Below are positions 11,904 through 12,205 of a stretch of DNA of 12,205 nucleotides, one piece after another. The DNA comes from an uncultured bacterium (GTDB lineage Bacteria; Patescibacteriota; Patescibacteriia; 2-12-FULL-60-25). The DNA lies in assembly GCA_937968025.1 (NCBI GenBank), contig CALBSL010000112.1, positions 1 to 12,205 on the forward strand. The letters run 5' to 3'. The notes below the pieces were generated by a model. That model ran no database searches and had not been told where the DNA came from. It worked only from the letters and a program-made list of their open reading frames with translations. Numbering within the stretch: the first letter of the stretch is position 1; each line of letters starts with the position of its first letter. The position numbers were made by a program, and so were the translations under genes.

Positions 11904-12205
11904 CTAGTTGCCGAGGCCTCCCAGAAGTGTACCGGCAATGATGACCCCTGGCAAAATAATCACGAGAATAGGCAGGAAGAGAATCAACATCAAGAAGAGG
12001 AACTGGAGCATGGTGACCAGGAGCATGAGGCCGTCGAGCAGAATCACGCCAAATTTTCCTAGCGGTTCGAGCGGTTTGCGCCAGCTTGATTCTGGATTCG
12101 GGAAGAACAAGCGAATGTTAAGCCACACGATGATCACCACGACGAGAATGGCGGCCACCGTGCCCGTAATGGCGCCCGACCCAGCTTTCTTGAGGAGCTC
12201 TCCCG
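11904..12205 (-). CDS. C-terminal part of a polytopic membrane protein, cut by the window edge
   Basis: The minus-strand frame is open to the window edge, and only the last 99 residues or so are visible. A GTG at 12158 is unlikely to be the start, because coding continues upstream (GELLKKAGSGAITGT). Two hydrophobic stretches are clear, one of about 15 residues (AAILVVVIIVWLNI) and a very long one of about 45 residues (from GVILLDGLML to GTLLGGLGN) that probably spans the membrane twice. A basic/aromatic loop with FFPNPESSW lies between them. It is the first visible gene of the envelope operon and ends 18 nt before the beta-propeller gene. The position next to a VirB2-like pilin protein suggests a secretion or pilus membrane component, but no family motif identifies it. 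Confidence 0.75.
   Translation of the reverse strand, partial: GELLKKAGSGAITGTVAAILVVVIIVWLNIRLFFPNPESSWRKPLEPLGKFGVILLDGLMLLVTMLQFLFLMLILFLPILVIILPGVIIAGTLLGGLGN

Overview
The window looks like a chromosomal piece of a Patescibacteria/CPR-type bacterium. This is inferred from gene content, not from any rRNA marker. The indicators are a conserved two-helix membrane protein of a type common in CPR genomes, a VirB2/TrbC-like pilin domain carried on a large surface protein, a membrane-anchored PD40 propeller beside a DsbA-like protein, tight gene packing and several starts with no Shine-Dalgarno motif. GC content is moderate to high and no transposase, integrase or CRISPR array was seen.

Left third (1-2560): the C-terminal part of a class II CPD photolyase (recognisable from about 148 to 594) abuts sequence that does not resemble photolyase and that reads better as protein on the opposite strand. 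Two unrecognised plus-strand genes follow (646-1362 and 1476-2531). Each has its own -35/-10 promoter with 17-bp spacing, a Shine-Dalgarno-like start and its own intrinsic terminator.

Middle (2570-4230): a Nudix hydrolase gene with a structured leader of about 150 nt, then a tandemly duplicated minus-strand tRNA module. One copy is an intact tRNA-Arg with anticodon GCG and encoded CCA. The other is a tRNA-like copy with a wrecked acceptor stem and an oversized anticodon loop. The tRNA-Arg lies 5 nt behind a minus-strand gene for a small conserved membrane protein. That gene diverges from recG.

Right two thirds (4229-12205): recG (plus) and radA (minus) converge with a 4-nt gap. Upstream of radA on the minus strand is a compact operon that encodes, in transcription order, the end of a polytopic membrane protein, a membrane-anchored PD40 beta-propeller, a membrane-anchored DsbA-like thioredoxin-fold protein, and a 732-residue fusion. 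The fusion joins a signal peptide, a VirB2-like two-helix pilin domain, a C39-like cysteine peptidase with visible Gln/Cys/His/Asp positions, and an alpha/beta-hydrolase-like domain with a GHSGT nucleophile elbow. Predicted topology puts both enzyme domains outside the cell, and the DsbA-like neighbour could oxidise its many cysteines. This envelope cluster, and the fusion in particular, is the best candidate for an undescribed system. It could be a surface-displayed hydrolase on a type IV secretion-type pilin anchor.
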